Origin: Nitzschia sp. DOCU1
Taxonomy: Eukaryota; Bacillariophyta; Bacillariophyceae; Bacillariales; Bacillariaceae
Assembly (NCBI GenBank): GCA_951394045.1
Contig: CATOAN010000024.1
Location: forward strand, 1 to 16,626
DNA length: 16,626 nt
Direction: 5' to 3'
Shown here in pieces: positions 1 through 7,451 of this stretch. The position numbers were made by a program, and so were the translations under genes. The stretch's first letter is position 1. Each line of letters begins with the position of its first letter. The notes beneath the pieces were generated by a model that saw only the letters and a program-made list of their open reading frames with translations, had not been told where the DNA came from and did no database searches.

Positions 1-765
1 GCAAGTGCAGAAGGAAGCTCTTCTGAACAACAATAAAACATCGGAGTACTGCGCCCCTCTAACGTCGTTCGACTGGAATGAGACTGATCCCAGCATTCTT
101 GGGACAAGCTCAATCGACACTACTTGTACGATATGGGATGTGGCCACACAAACAGCGCGGACGCAACTGATTGCTCACGATCGGGAGGTGTTCGACTTGG
201 CGTTTGCTCGGGGAAAGGATGTGTTTGCCTCTGTTGGTGCGGACGGCAGCGTTCGAATGTTCGATCTGCGAAGCTTGGAACACTCTACAATTATCTACGA
301 ATCGCCTGACCTAGATCCACTCCTGAGACTGGAATGGAATAAGCAAGACCCCAACTACTTGGCAACTTTCATGGTGGACTCGAGGAGGACCATTATTCTA
401 GATATCAGGGTACCAAGTCTTCCTGTTGCGGAACTTGGCGGTCATCTGGGATGCGTCAATGCTGTTGCTTGGGCGCCGCACTCATCTTGTCACATTTGTA
501 CAGCTGGGGATGACTCGCAAGCTCTCATCTGGGATCTCAGTGCCATGCCCAAGCGTCCGGTTGACGATCCCATCTTGGCATACAACGCTGACGGCGAAAT
601 CAACAATTTGCAGTGGAGTGCTAGTCAGCCAGATTGGGTCAGCATCGCATTCCAAGACAAGTTACAAATATGTAAGTAACAACGCGCAAGCAAGGCAGGA
701 ACTCAATGCATGGATGACGTTGGAATATTCTCACATCTTCTCTTTTTTTAATAGTGAGAGTGTAA
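1..765 (+). CDS. DCAF7: DCAF7/TTG1-family WD40 repeat protein, 3' part (5' end outside window)
   Basis: Partial gene; the frame is open to the left edge, with codons starting at base 2. Seen: WD-type repeats ending in 'TIWD', 'RMFD', 'LDIR' and 'LIWD', then a tail '[17 protein letters not shown]' followed by 'QPDW', which closely matches the conserved C terminus of DCAF7 (HAN11) and plant TTG1/LWD proteins. The unspliced frame stops at 679, but GTAAGT at 672 and 'TTTTTTTAATAG' ending at 754 define an 83-bp phase-1 intron. Splicing gives the ending LQILRV, like the family's usual 'LEILRV'. The CDS is therefore 1-671 joined to 755-765, and the last exon codes only the final residues and the stop. 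Known of the family: a beta-propeller scaffold that binds DYRK kinases and CUL4-DDB1 in animals, and bHLH/MYB or clock regulators in plants. The role in this organism is inferred. The GTG at base 5 is internal, not a start. Confidence 0.9.
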
Positions 766-1618
766 GGGATACGCCTTTGTCGTTTGCGTACAGCGCAATT
801 AAAGGCATCGCTCGGAAAGTGTGTCGCTTGGCTGGCTTTATTAGGTCAGTTATCGGGGGATGAGTCAGAGCAAGAGCATTTAATTTCCAATCAGAGCATG
901 ATTTTCCATTACGTTTGACACGTACGGGCTCGGGATAGGGATGCACGCCGGCGACAGGAAAGGCGGTGATTGCAACCTTGTTTCAAGAATATTTTTTCCT
1001 TCCTCCAGATACAAGTTGGAGGTGCAGTGGACAACTTGCAATTCTTGCGCGGAAAGAGCACTACCGTGGGCCCCGATGATACCTTTTTTTGAAAGTTCCA
1101 AAAGCGGGCAAGCTGGTCTACTATTCCTAGCAGAGGACAACATTCAGATTCAGATAGATTTTCGAGGTAAATACAGATCAGAACTTTGGTGAAACAAAAA
1201 CAACGCATAGTCATTTAACATCGTGGTAACAAGATGGGTTTGACCGGCACCATTATTATGGGGTCTTAGGGTAGTAGTTTCGCAAGTCAAGGAGTTGTCG
1301 TCGTCGTTTTAGCATCGCAACCACATAATCGGTCGGAAGAGTCGTATGGTCTGTTCTCCTCCGTCTGTCTATCATCGCGCGTTTGGAAACGTTGGACTGC
1401 GCGGCTGACGTCATTAGCACGCCTCGAAAAAAGAGTTCCATCCGAGATAGATTCTCTCCTATCGTATCACGGGCACGACACCCAAGCAGGCAAGACAATG
1501 GAGAGTCAGAATATATATCTCCAAAGAAAACGTGTCTCTTGCACTTCAGGCAGTGACGGAGTGATCTATCTGTGTGTCCCGTTGTCTTTGCGTGGGAAAG
1601 CCCAGTGCTGCCACAAAA
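766..1618. other. Intergenic region between the WD40 and SET genes
   Basis: About 850 bp with no convincing gene. Open frames here (for example 941-1192 + and 1256-1498 -) are short, use non-ATG starts or lack recognisable motifs. The right end is presumably the SET gene promoter: it has a TGACGTCA palindrome at 1406-1413 and an AT-rich 'atatatat' stretch near 1511. The left part should contain the WD40 3' UTR; I see no clear polyadenylation signal. Confidence 0.5.
1406..1413. promoter_or_regulatory. TGACGTCA palindrome (CRE/bZIP-type site) upstream of the SET gene
   Basis: A perfect 8-bp TGACGTCA lies 206 bp upstream of the SET ATG. It is the classic CRE/ATF bZIP half-site pair, and TGACGT elements are known CO2/cAMP-response sites in diatom promoters. 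Function here is inferred from the match alone. The same octamer recurs upstream of the receptor gene. Confidence 0.4.
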
Positions 1619-3187
1619 ATGTCAGCAGCAGCTCACGATAGTCCTGCCGCCAAGGTGAATGGCCGCATTGAACTGGCCGAAGATGCCCCGGAAGTCAATC
1701 TAGGAGCTCTCATCTTGGAGAATAATCATGGTCTCGAAATCCTCGAAAATCATCCTACCATGGGTCGTGTCATTGTTGCCACACAAGACTTGGATTCTTC
1801 CCTACTATACACGCCGATATTACGAGAATTGCCAGCGCTGGTTTGTAAACAAATGGATTATGTGGATTTTATGGAACAATTTTTGGATGCCCCCGTCGAA
1901 TTGCAAGTGGGACTCTTGGACATGTTTTATCAACCACTTGATTCGATTATAGGAAAGACGTTGGTGGAACCTGCCGAAGCACTCTTTATTTTGGGAGCGA
2001 TTGACGATCTGACCGTGATTCATCAACTGTTGAGTATCTACGTGACAAATAGCCACCAATATCGAGGGACGCATTCGGCCATTCCATTGTTTGCTAGCAA
2101 ATTTGCTCATTCGTGTGCTCCAAACATGGGGTATTCTTCCGTGGCTTCGGAAGATGGTGCTTTGGAGTACAAGTTGCTTCGGCCCGTGAAAAAAGGGGAC
2201 CTGGTTTGCTTTTCCTACATTGCCGACGTATTGGAGACACCTGCCTATGAACGACGACAGCTACTCATGGAAACCAAGTCGTTTTGGTGTTCTTGTGATC
2301 GATGCAATGGACCCGACTATCTTCGATGCGTACCTTGTCCAACGTGTTCCGATAGAGTTCCCTGCCAGTATATCGACCAATCCGATCAGGCATACTGGGA
2401 ATGCTCCAAATGCGGCATGTTGGAGTCCGATCCCATTGTTCTCGTAGAACGTCGATTAGGGAAACCATTGGACATGATCCATCGATCCTTCGAACATCGA
2501 AAAGGCTACGACTTGAATAATTCCGAATATTCACCAGCCGTTCTACAGGACGTGGTGTCAGAATGTCAAACCGAGCTCTCCGAGACGCATCACATGACCA
2601 TTAAAGCCCTGCGACTTCTCTTTACAACGGCAACGGCTCGTGCCTACGTTCAAATAAAAAGAATGATAGCACGGGGCTTGGCCATTGCAACACCTCGCAT
2701 CCATTCATTATTTTGGACTAGCGCATTGGCAGGCTATCGTCTGGTCTTGGCCGGAGAGTGTGTGGCGGCGGAATGTACTGGCTGTCAAGTGCCAGAGAAT
2801 GGCGGCGATATGCGCGATCGTCTGGGGTTGTTTCTTCAGCCGAAACATGAAGTACAATATGATCGAGCGTTGGTAGTTCAACATATTTGTGAGAATATAA
2901 TGGGACTTCCCATTTATTGGTGGCCTCCACAGACACTCACAATGACAAGTCGTTATCTACCGATACTAAACGCAAGATTTGGGGAAAAGATAGCCCCGAT
3001 CAAAGCTCGTCTTGTGGAAGCCTTCAAAGATCTCACTTGCTTGGAGTGTGGAACGTATTGGGATGCGTACACAGCAGGCGTTACGAGTTCGTTGCCGCCG
3101 AAAGTCGCAAATGCCACGCCAAATAAAGGCAAACCTGGGAGTACCAACAAGAAAAAGAACAACAAAAAGAAAAAGCGAAGAAAGTAG
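1619..3187 (+). CDS. SET-domain protein (SMYD-like architecture without MYND), lysine-rich C terminus
   Basis: 522 aa from the ATG at 1619 (context CACAAAAATGTC, A at -3); the longer frame from 1574 starts on GTG and is not preferred. Domains: SET-N at about residues 48-76, a helical insert at about 77-150, and SET-C with HSCAPN at 164-169 and GDLVCFSY at 193-200, where Tyr200 sits at the usual catalytic position. A post-SET cluster CSCDRC (Cys224, 226, 229) follows, then a further Cys-rich ribbon (Cys237, 240, 243, 262, 265). A helical C-terminal region of about 220 aa ends in a Lys/Arg-rich stretch that could be a nuclear or nucleolar signal. Family knowledge: protein lysine methyltransferases using S-adenosylmethionine; the substrate is unknown. 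Odd: the usual GxG of SET-N reads GRV and the Asn of NHSC is Ala, so cofactor binding may be altered. No intron seen. It converges on the AKR, with 45 bp between stops. Confidence 0.85.
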   Translation: MSAAAHDSPAAKVNGRIELAEDAPEVNLGALILENNHGLEILENHPTMGRVIVATQDLDSSLLYTPILRELPALVCKQMDYVDFMEQFLDAPVELQVGLLDMFYQPLDSIIGKTLVEPAEALFILGAIDDLTVIHQLLSIYVTNSHQYRGTHSAIPLFASKFAHSCAPNMGYSSVASEDGALEYKLLRPVKKGDLVCFSYIADVLETPAYERRQLLMETKSFWCSCDRCNGPDYLRCVPCPTCSDRVPCQYIDQSDQAYWECSKCGMLESDPIVLVERRLGKPLDMIHRSFEHRKGYDLNNSEYSPAVLQDVVSECQTELSETHHMTIKALRLLFTTATARAYVQIKRMIARGLAIATPRIHSLFWTSALAGYRLVLAGECVAAECTGCQVPENGGDMRDRLGLFLQPKHEVQYDRALVVQHICENIMGLPIYWWPPQTLTMTSRYLPILNARFGEKIAPIKARLVEAFKDLTCLECGTYWDAYTAGVTSSLPPKVANATPNKGKPGSTNKKKNNKKKKRRK

Positions 3188-3232
3188 TAGCAGTTTCCTA
3201 GTAGCCGAGGAGTCTCGTTTTTCCCCTTCATC

Positions 3233-4302
3233 TTAGTTCCAGGGAAGCGCCGTTCGATCGGACCAGTAACTCTCACTATCCATACAACTTGCTGCCATGA
3301 TTTCTTGCAAGAGGACCTTGTCATTGACTAGTTTGTCTGCCAAAGACTGTGCCTTGAAATTCGATGCTAATTGCTCGGGTGTAACCGCTCCGGACAACAC
3401 TCGGGGGCAAAAGGGTTGCGCCAAGATGCATGCCAAAGCCAATTGATCTGGCTCACACCCCAACCTTTTGCTGTACTCCAAAATTGCAGAACAGCGAAGC
3501 GCTCGTCCGTTTGCCAGTCCTTCTTTGATAATGATGTCCATACCGGCTTCGTGGGCTTCCAGCAGGGCTTGACCCGGTCGCTGTTCCAAAACATTGTATG
3601 TACATTGAACCGAATCGAATAGTGGCACGTCGCTTCCGTCACCGTCGCTACCCGTCACTCGAATTTTCATTGCTTCTCGAAGAATATCACCTTGCTCGGG
3701 ACCTGACACCGACAAGCCAATCGCCCAGCCTCTCGGCAGCGTGCTAAAGCCTCATGGGCCTTTTGATCCGTCAGGCGACAGCGTGCTAAAGCCTCATGGG
3801 CCTTTTGATCCGTCAGGATCCCCGAGTCAAACGTCGCCGAGTGAATTTGGTATAAATCCAAATACTCCCCCAAATACATGTCTGTTTCTTCGACTTGTTT
3901 TAAAAAGTTTTCTGTGGAATGATCTTTCACCTCATGCTTGGCGCCTGGGGCTAGCTCCACTTTGAAATCGGCCACATACGTGTACCCCCATTTGCTGGAA
4001 ACGTAGACATGCTGGGGCTCAACCATGCGATTCCTTAAATATTCACCCACAAACTTTTCCGACAGCCCATACGATCTTGCACAGTCGAGCCACGGCCTCT
4101 TCTCAGGAACATCTGGTGGGGATTCTTCAAACAGTCGATCCATCACTAGGTTGGCTTGTGCCTGCATTTTCTCGATCGAGCGATCGTTCTCGGATCCAAA
4201 TATAGCAGCTCTATCAAGGGTGATATAACCAGGCCTCCCCAGGGCGGCCATTCCAAGCCCCATGCGAGGCAAGGAATTTGATGTCATTTTTGCAACGACC
4301 AT
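3233..4302 (-). pseudogene. Aldo/keto reductase, near full length but frameshifted
   Basis: Read from ATG 4302 leftwards. The N-terminal 211-aa frame holds the AKR tetrad in order: Asp and Tyr in 'DCARSYGLSE', Lys in 'SSKWGY' and His in 'LYQIHS'. The C-terminal part (frame 3715-3233, no ATG at the join) holds 'GLSVSGPEQGD', 'NVLEQRPGQALLEAHEAG', 'IIIKEGLANGR' and 'VLSGAVTPEQLASN', typical of the rest of the barrel and the NADP-binding end. The two frames break at about 3722-3730, after 'CREAG'; the family expects a residue such as Trp there, and loss of one 4-bp TGGG unit would account for it. Just before the break, 14 residues (LTDQKAHEALARCR) are repeated in tandem. No GT-AG intron explains either. 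Known reaction: NADPH-dependent reduction of carbonyls or sugars; the substrate is unknown. It is probably inactive as written, unless this is a sequencing error. It diverges from the receptor gene. Confidence 0.75.
3734..3817. repeat. 42-bp tandem duplication inside the AKR gene
   Basis: Two abutting 42-bp units, 3734-3775 and 3776-3817, differ at one base (3736 g versus 3778 a). On the minus strand each codes the same 14 residues, so the duplication is in frame. It lies immediately next to the AKR frameshift, and the left end of the 2-kb segmental duplication (3799) falls inside it. Confidence 0.9.
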
Positions 4303-4870
4303 CAGGATGTCGTGGATCGTTTGTGTGAGAGAAAGAACTTCAGAACACTGCAGCAGACGTTCGAAGAAATGCTATGTCACGCTACTAGATGCAACTGATC
4401 CTTAAAACTGGCAGGTTCGATCTAGCATGCGATATGCTTCGGCATTGGTTGTCTCACGTAGACAGAGCTATCGCAGCCACTCTCAAAACCACAGCAGCAC
4501 ATTTCTTGAACGTCGCTCCATTGCTGCATCACTCATTTGATCATCAGCTCACTGGGTAGGGATGCTCGGCCTTCGGAATGGCATTGGGTGTACCTGTATC
4601 GTAGGGTGACATATTTGACAGTTAACCCGTGTCGTAACCGTTGCCAATGGATGTCTAATGTGACTTTCAAGACACGACTTTCTGTATTCATCAAAAATAA
4701 CCGTCAAAGAAGGCACTAATAAATAATGAAAATACCGTTTCGGTGTGTTCTGTCACTTCCTAGGTGTAAATGAGGCATATTTGAAATTTGAAAGGAACCC
4801 GGAAAACTGCGAAAAGAGGCGGGAAAGAGCGAGGCCTCGGACATGTATTTGTTTGGGTGGTATTGAGTAA

Positions 4871-4878
4871 TGACGTCA
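4871..4878. promoter_or_regulatory. TGACGTCA palindrome (CRE/bZIP-type site), copy 1
   Basis: Perfect CRE octamer, extended to AATGACGTCATT at 4869-4880, 270 bp upstream of the receptor ATG. bZIP proteins bind this element, and diatom cAMP/CO2-responsive promoters carry the TGACGT core. Its position upstream of a cAMP-receptor-like gene is suggestive, but no binding can be shown from sequence. Confidence 0.45.
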
Positions 4879-5005
4879 TTCATTGGTACCAATGGCGCAC
4901 AGCATAGACAGGCATCAGAAATGATATACGTACGTTACTACTGGCATAGCATACTAATATTACGACTTCCATAAACGAATGCCCGCTTTTGCGAAGAGCC
5001 TCTCA

Positions 5006-5128
5006 ATGGACGCTAAGGAGTTGAACACACTTTATGACGTTCTTTGCTTGCAACTACTAGACTACCGGAGAGGCCCCCTGTTGACAATGGCATGCAATCT
5101 GAGCACGACTGTTGGAGGATCAGCGTGA
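5006..5128 (+). other. Upstream ORF (40 codons) before the receptor gene
   Basis: ATG at 5006 opens a 40-residue frame ending in TGA at 5126-5128, 19 bp before the receptor ATG at 5148. It does not overlap the receptor start, so reinitiation would be possible. It has no recognisable motif. If transcription starts downstream of 5006, it is irrelevant. An identical copy lies at 8157-8279. Confidence 0.3.
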
Positions 5129-5147
5129 CCATTGTCGACTTCGCAGC

Positions 5148-6599
5148 ATGTCGTCGTTTAGCGAAGAAGTGTATCCAGACCAGCTGTATACCGAGACTCA
5201 GTCTCGCGTGCTGGTCAATGTTCCGCGGCTTTCGGGGGCTCTCTCCGTGCTTGGCTCTTCCGTCATCTTGTTTATCATTTGGAAGGACAGGAAGCGAAAA
5301 CTGACTCGAGTCTACCATCGGTTACTGATGGGCTACAGCGTTCTGGACATCGTTTGTTCCGTCAACTATGCACTGTCGTCCCTGGTGGTTCCTAAAGGAA
5401 CTCCTGGGGTTTGGGGCGCTGCGGGATCTATTGCGACATGCGAAGCAAGTGGTTTTGTCATGCAATTCACTCTCTCGCTCTGTGTTTATGCAACGTTCAT
5501 TTGCGTTTACTATGTGCTCGTTTTGAGGTACCAAGTACGAGAAAAGGTGCTGGCAACCAGAGTAGAGCCAGTCGTCCACATGATTGCATTGTCCATACCG
5601 TTTGGGGTTGGGATTATCATGATTCACAAGGACATGTATAACCCAGCGAGTATTGTTGTGGGCTGGTGCTTTTTAAACTGCTATCCGATGAATTGCCTGA
5701 GGAATGATGACATCGAATGCGAAAGAGGGGGCAATTATAAGACTTGGCATCTGCTCCACACCATTCCATTCCTTGCCTGTTTTGCTATTGTCATTCTTTC
5801 TTGCGTGCTTACCTTCATGAAGGTTCGCAAGACGGAAAACAGAGGAGCTCGCTGGTCTATTTCCACCCGTCAATCTAGGATACGAATACGGGAGACAGCG
5901 ACGCAAGCGTTTCTCTACATAGCCGCATTTCTCATAACATACGTGTGGTATGGCATCGGAGGATTGCTGGGCCCAGGTCCGGCAACAAAGGAAAACAGAA
6001 CCTGGTACTTTGCAATGTCGTTAATGGTCAAGATATTCTTGCCGCTTCAGGGATTCTGGAACTGTTTCATTTATGTTCGGCCAAGATTTAATGCTATCCG
6101 AAGAAAACGATCGGATTTGCCATGGTACAGCATCCTATATGCTGTGACGACTGGCGAAGATACTCGTAGAGACATGCCAGGTTCAAACCTTAGACTGCAA
6201 GTTGGCAGATCACGGAGCATCTCGATGATGCTCTACCCTCGCACACCCAGCAACGACTCGGTGAATGCCCGTTTTCCGTCAAGCGGGGGCAGTGCAGTCC
6301 CCGACAATATTAGTGACGAGGAGAGCCTTCAAGACGAGGACGTCTATATCCCGGAGCTTGAAAGAACTCGGTCCTTGCAGGGCGGCCTTACAGCGTCGAA
6401 GGCGCCTTCAAAACTTGAAGGGTTGATTGAATTGGTGAGCCAACGCATCGAAGCAAGCCAAAGGCAAAAGCTTGAGATCGCTATGCTGGAATTACAACAG
6501 CAGAAAGAACGGTGCAACAAGGACGAAACAAATGACCAGACGGAGATCGAAATACCCGAATCTGATTCTTGCACGAAGAATTCGATGGATGGCGCTTGA
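5148..6599 (+). CDS. Seven-helix receptor, cAMP-receptor-like (class E-like) GPCR
   Basis: 483 aa from ATG 5148; the frame extends upstream only to a TTG at 5112. Hydrophobic segments: about 27-45, 58-81, 98-126, 142-160, 201-226, 252-274 and 285-311. Seen: Cys98 at the top of helix 3; extracellular-loop-2 cysteines at 174, 178, 183 and 191, which could pair with it; 'LRYQVREK' after helix 3 in place of DRY; and 'LPLQGFWNCFIYVRPRF' at the end of helix 7, which resembles the 'LQGFxNxxxY' motif of Dictyostelium cAMP receptors and relatives. The roughly 170-residue cytoplasmic tail is Ser/Arg/Glu-rich and ends in a Gln/Glu/Lys helix, likely coiled coil, at about 420-460. Role inferred: plasma-membrane ligand sensing through a heterotrimeric G protein; the ligand is unknown. 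It is the intact parent of the truncated copy at 8299-9021 and diverges from the AKR. Confidence 0.85.
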   Translation: MSSFSEEVYPDQLYTETQSRVLVNVPRLSGALSVLGSSVILFIIWKDRKRKLTRVYHRLLMGYSVLDIVCSVNYALSSLVVPKGTPGVWGAAGSIATCEASGFVMQFTLSLCVYATFICVYYVLVLRYQVREKVLATRVEPVVHMIALSIPFGVGIIMIHKDMYNPASIVVGWCFLNCYPMNCLRNDDIECERGGNYKTWHLLHTIPFLACFAIVILSCVLTFMKVRKTENRGARWSISTRQSRIRIRETATQAFLYIAAFLITYVWYGIGGLLGPGPATKENRTWYFAMSLMVKIFLPLQGFWNCFIYVRPRFNAIRRKRSDLPWYSILYAVTTGEDTRRDMPGSNLRLQVGRSRSISMMLYPRTPSNDSVNARFPSSGGSAVPDNISDEESLQDEDVYIPELERTRSLQGGLTASKAPSKLEGLIELVSQRIEASQRQKLEIAMLELQQQKERCNKDETNDQTEIEIPESDSCTKNSMDGA

Positions 6600-6948
6600 T
6601 TTTTAAAGCATTTATCTTACAGCTCAAGGTCGGGTTTGAAGCTTCCGAAAGCAATGCTGTCCGAGCTAAGAAATTATTCTTGGAGCTGTTCGGCGTGATG
6701 GATGTGTTGTCCTTCACGTTCAGTCGAAATCTAGAGGCTACATTGGATCAAATTTACAATCTCATTGATACGGGACATAACAGAGTGCTGGACCCTTCGT
6801 AACTTTAGGTGGCGATGATTATCTTTGGTTCTGGATCTGTTCAAGGAAAGGCCAAGCTGACCGTAGCGTACTTTGATACCGACTGCGATTTCGCAACAGG
6901 CAGTTAGGGATATCATACCAGGCCAGGAGTCGTGGTTAACAACTACTT
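6600..6948. other. Spacer between receptor and duplicated segment, with a possible EF-hand-like relic
   Basis: 349 bp of single-copy sequence. A plus-strand frame ending at 6802 reads 'NLIDTGHNRVLDPS' just before a stop. This resembles an EF-hand loop (Asp at positions 1 and 9, Asn at 5) but has Arg instead of Gly at position 6 and no closing Glu. No start codon or splice pattern makes it a gene, so it may be a decayed fragment or chance. The right edge at 6948/6949 is the left junction of duplication copy 2. Confidence 0.3.
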
Positions 6949-7451
6949 GGCCTTTGATCCGTCAGGACCCCCGAGTCAAACGTCGCCGAGTGAATTTGGT
7001 ATAAATCCAAATACTCCCCCAAATACATGTCTGTTTCTTCGACTTGCTTTAAAAAGTTTTCTGTGGAATGATCTTTCACCTCATGCTTGGCGCCTGGCGC
7101 TAGCTCCACTTTGAAATCGGCCACATACGTGTACCCCCATTTGCTGGAAACGTACACATACTGGGGCTCAACCATGCGATTCCTTAGATATTCACCCACA
7201 AACTTTTCCGACAGCCCGTACGATCTTGCACAGTCGAGCCACGGCCTCTTCTCAGGAACATCTGGTGGGGATTCTTCAAACAGTCGATCCATCACTAGGT
7301 TGGCTTGTGCCTGCATTTTCTCGATCGAGCGATCGTTCTCGGATCCAAATATAGCAGCTCTATCAAGGGTGATATAACCAGGCCTCCCCAGGGCGGCCAT
7401 TCCAAGCCCCATGCGAGGCAAGGAATTTGATGTCATTTTTGCAACGACCAT
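6936..7451 (-). pseudogene. Aldo/keto reductase 5' fragment (duplicated copy)
   Basis: Read leftwards from ATG 7451. 171 codons, nearly identical to the N-terminal part of the AKR at 4302 and including Asp/Tyr ('DCARSYGLSE'), Lys ('SSKWGY') and His ('LYQIHS'). Homology ends at 'GVLTDQ' near 6949, where the duplicated segment stops; five unrelated codons and a stop follow. About half of the barrel and the NADP-binding C-terminal region are missing, so it cannot be a working AKR. Differences from copy 1 include His to Tyr in 'EPQHVYV' and Ile to Val before 'LTDQ'. It keeps the duplicated promoter and may still be transcribed. Confidence 0.85.

Larger units (their letters stand above)
4303..5147. 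promoter_or_regulatory. Divergent promoter region shared by AKR (-) and receptor (+)
   Basis: 845 bp between the two start codons. It contains a perfect TGACGTCA at 4871-4878 inside the 12-bp palindrome AATGACGTCATT, AT-rich stretches near 4717-4730 and 4950-4970, and a short upstream ORF at 5006-5128. A 60-codon frame at 4537-4719 shows no motif and is not called. The region is repeated almost unchanged at 7452-8298. Confidence 0.6.
3799..5852 (+). repeat. Segmental duplication, copy 1 (probable parent)
   Basis: A 2,054-bp segment is repeated in direct orientation at 6949-9003, an offset of about 3,150. It covers the 5' part of the AKR, the divergent promoter and the receptor through helix 5. 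Both genes continue past the segment here, so copy 1 is the likely source. By eye there are about 9 base differences plus one diverged block with a 2-bp indel (about 4413-4432) in the left arm, none seen from about 4433 to 5649, and 9 in the last 203 bp. Confidence 0.95.

Noticed and set aside
3730..3800. Short intron or programmed frameshift to rescue the AKR frame
   Set aside because: The only GT-AG pairs are about 36 bp and keep the frame, and no slippery site with a downstream structure is evident; a simple indel is more likely.
4537..4719. 60-codon frame in the divergent promoter (repeated at 7688-7870)
   Set aside because: No motif and no supporting context; its exact conservation is explained by the duplication.
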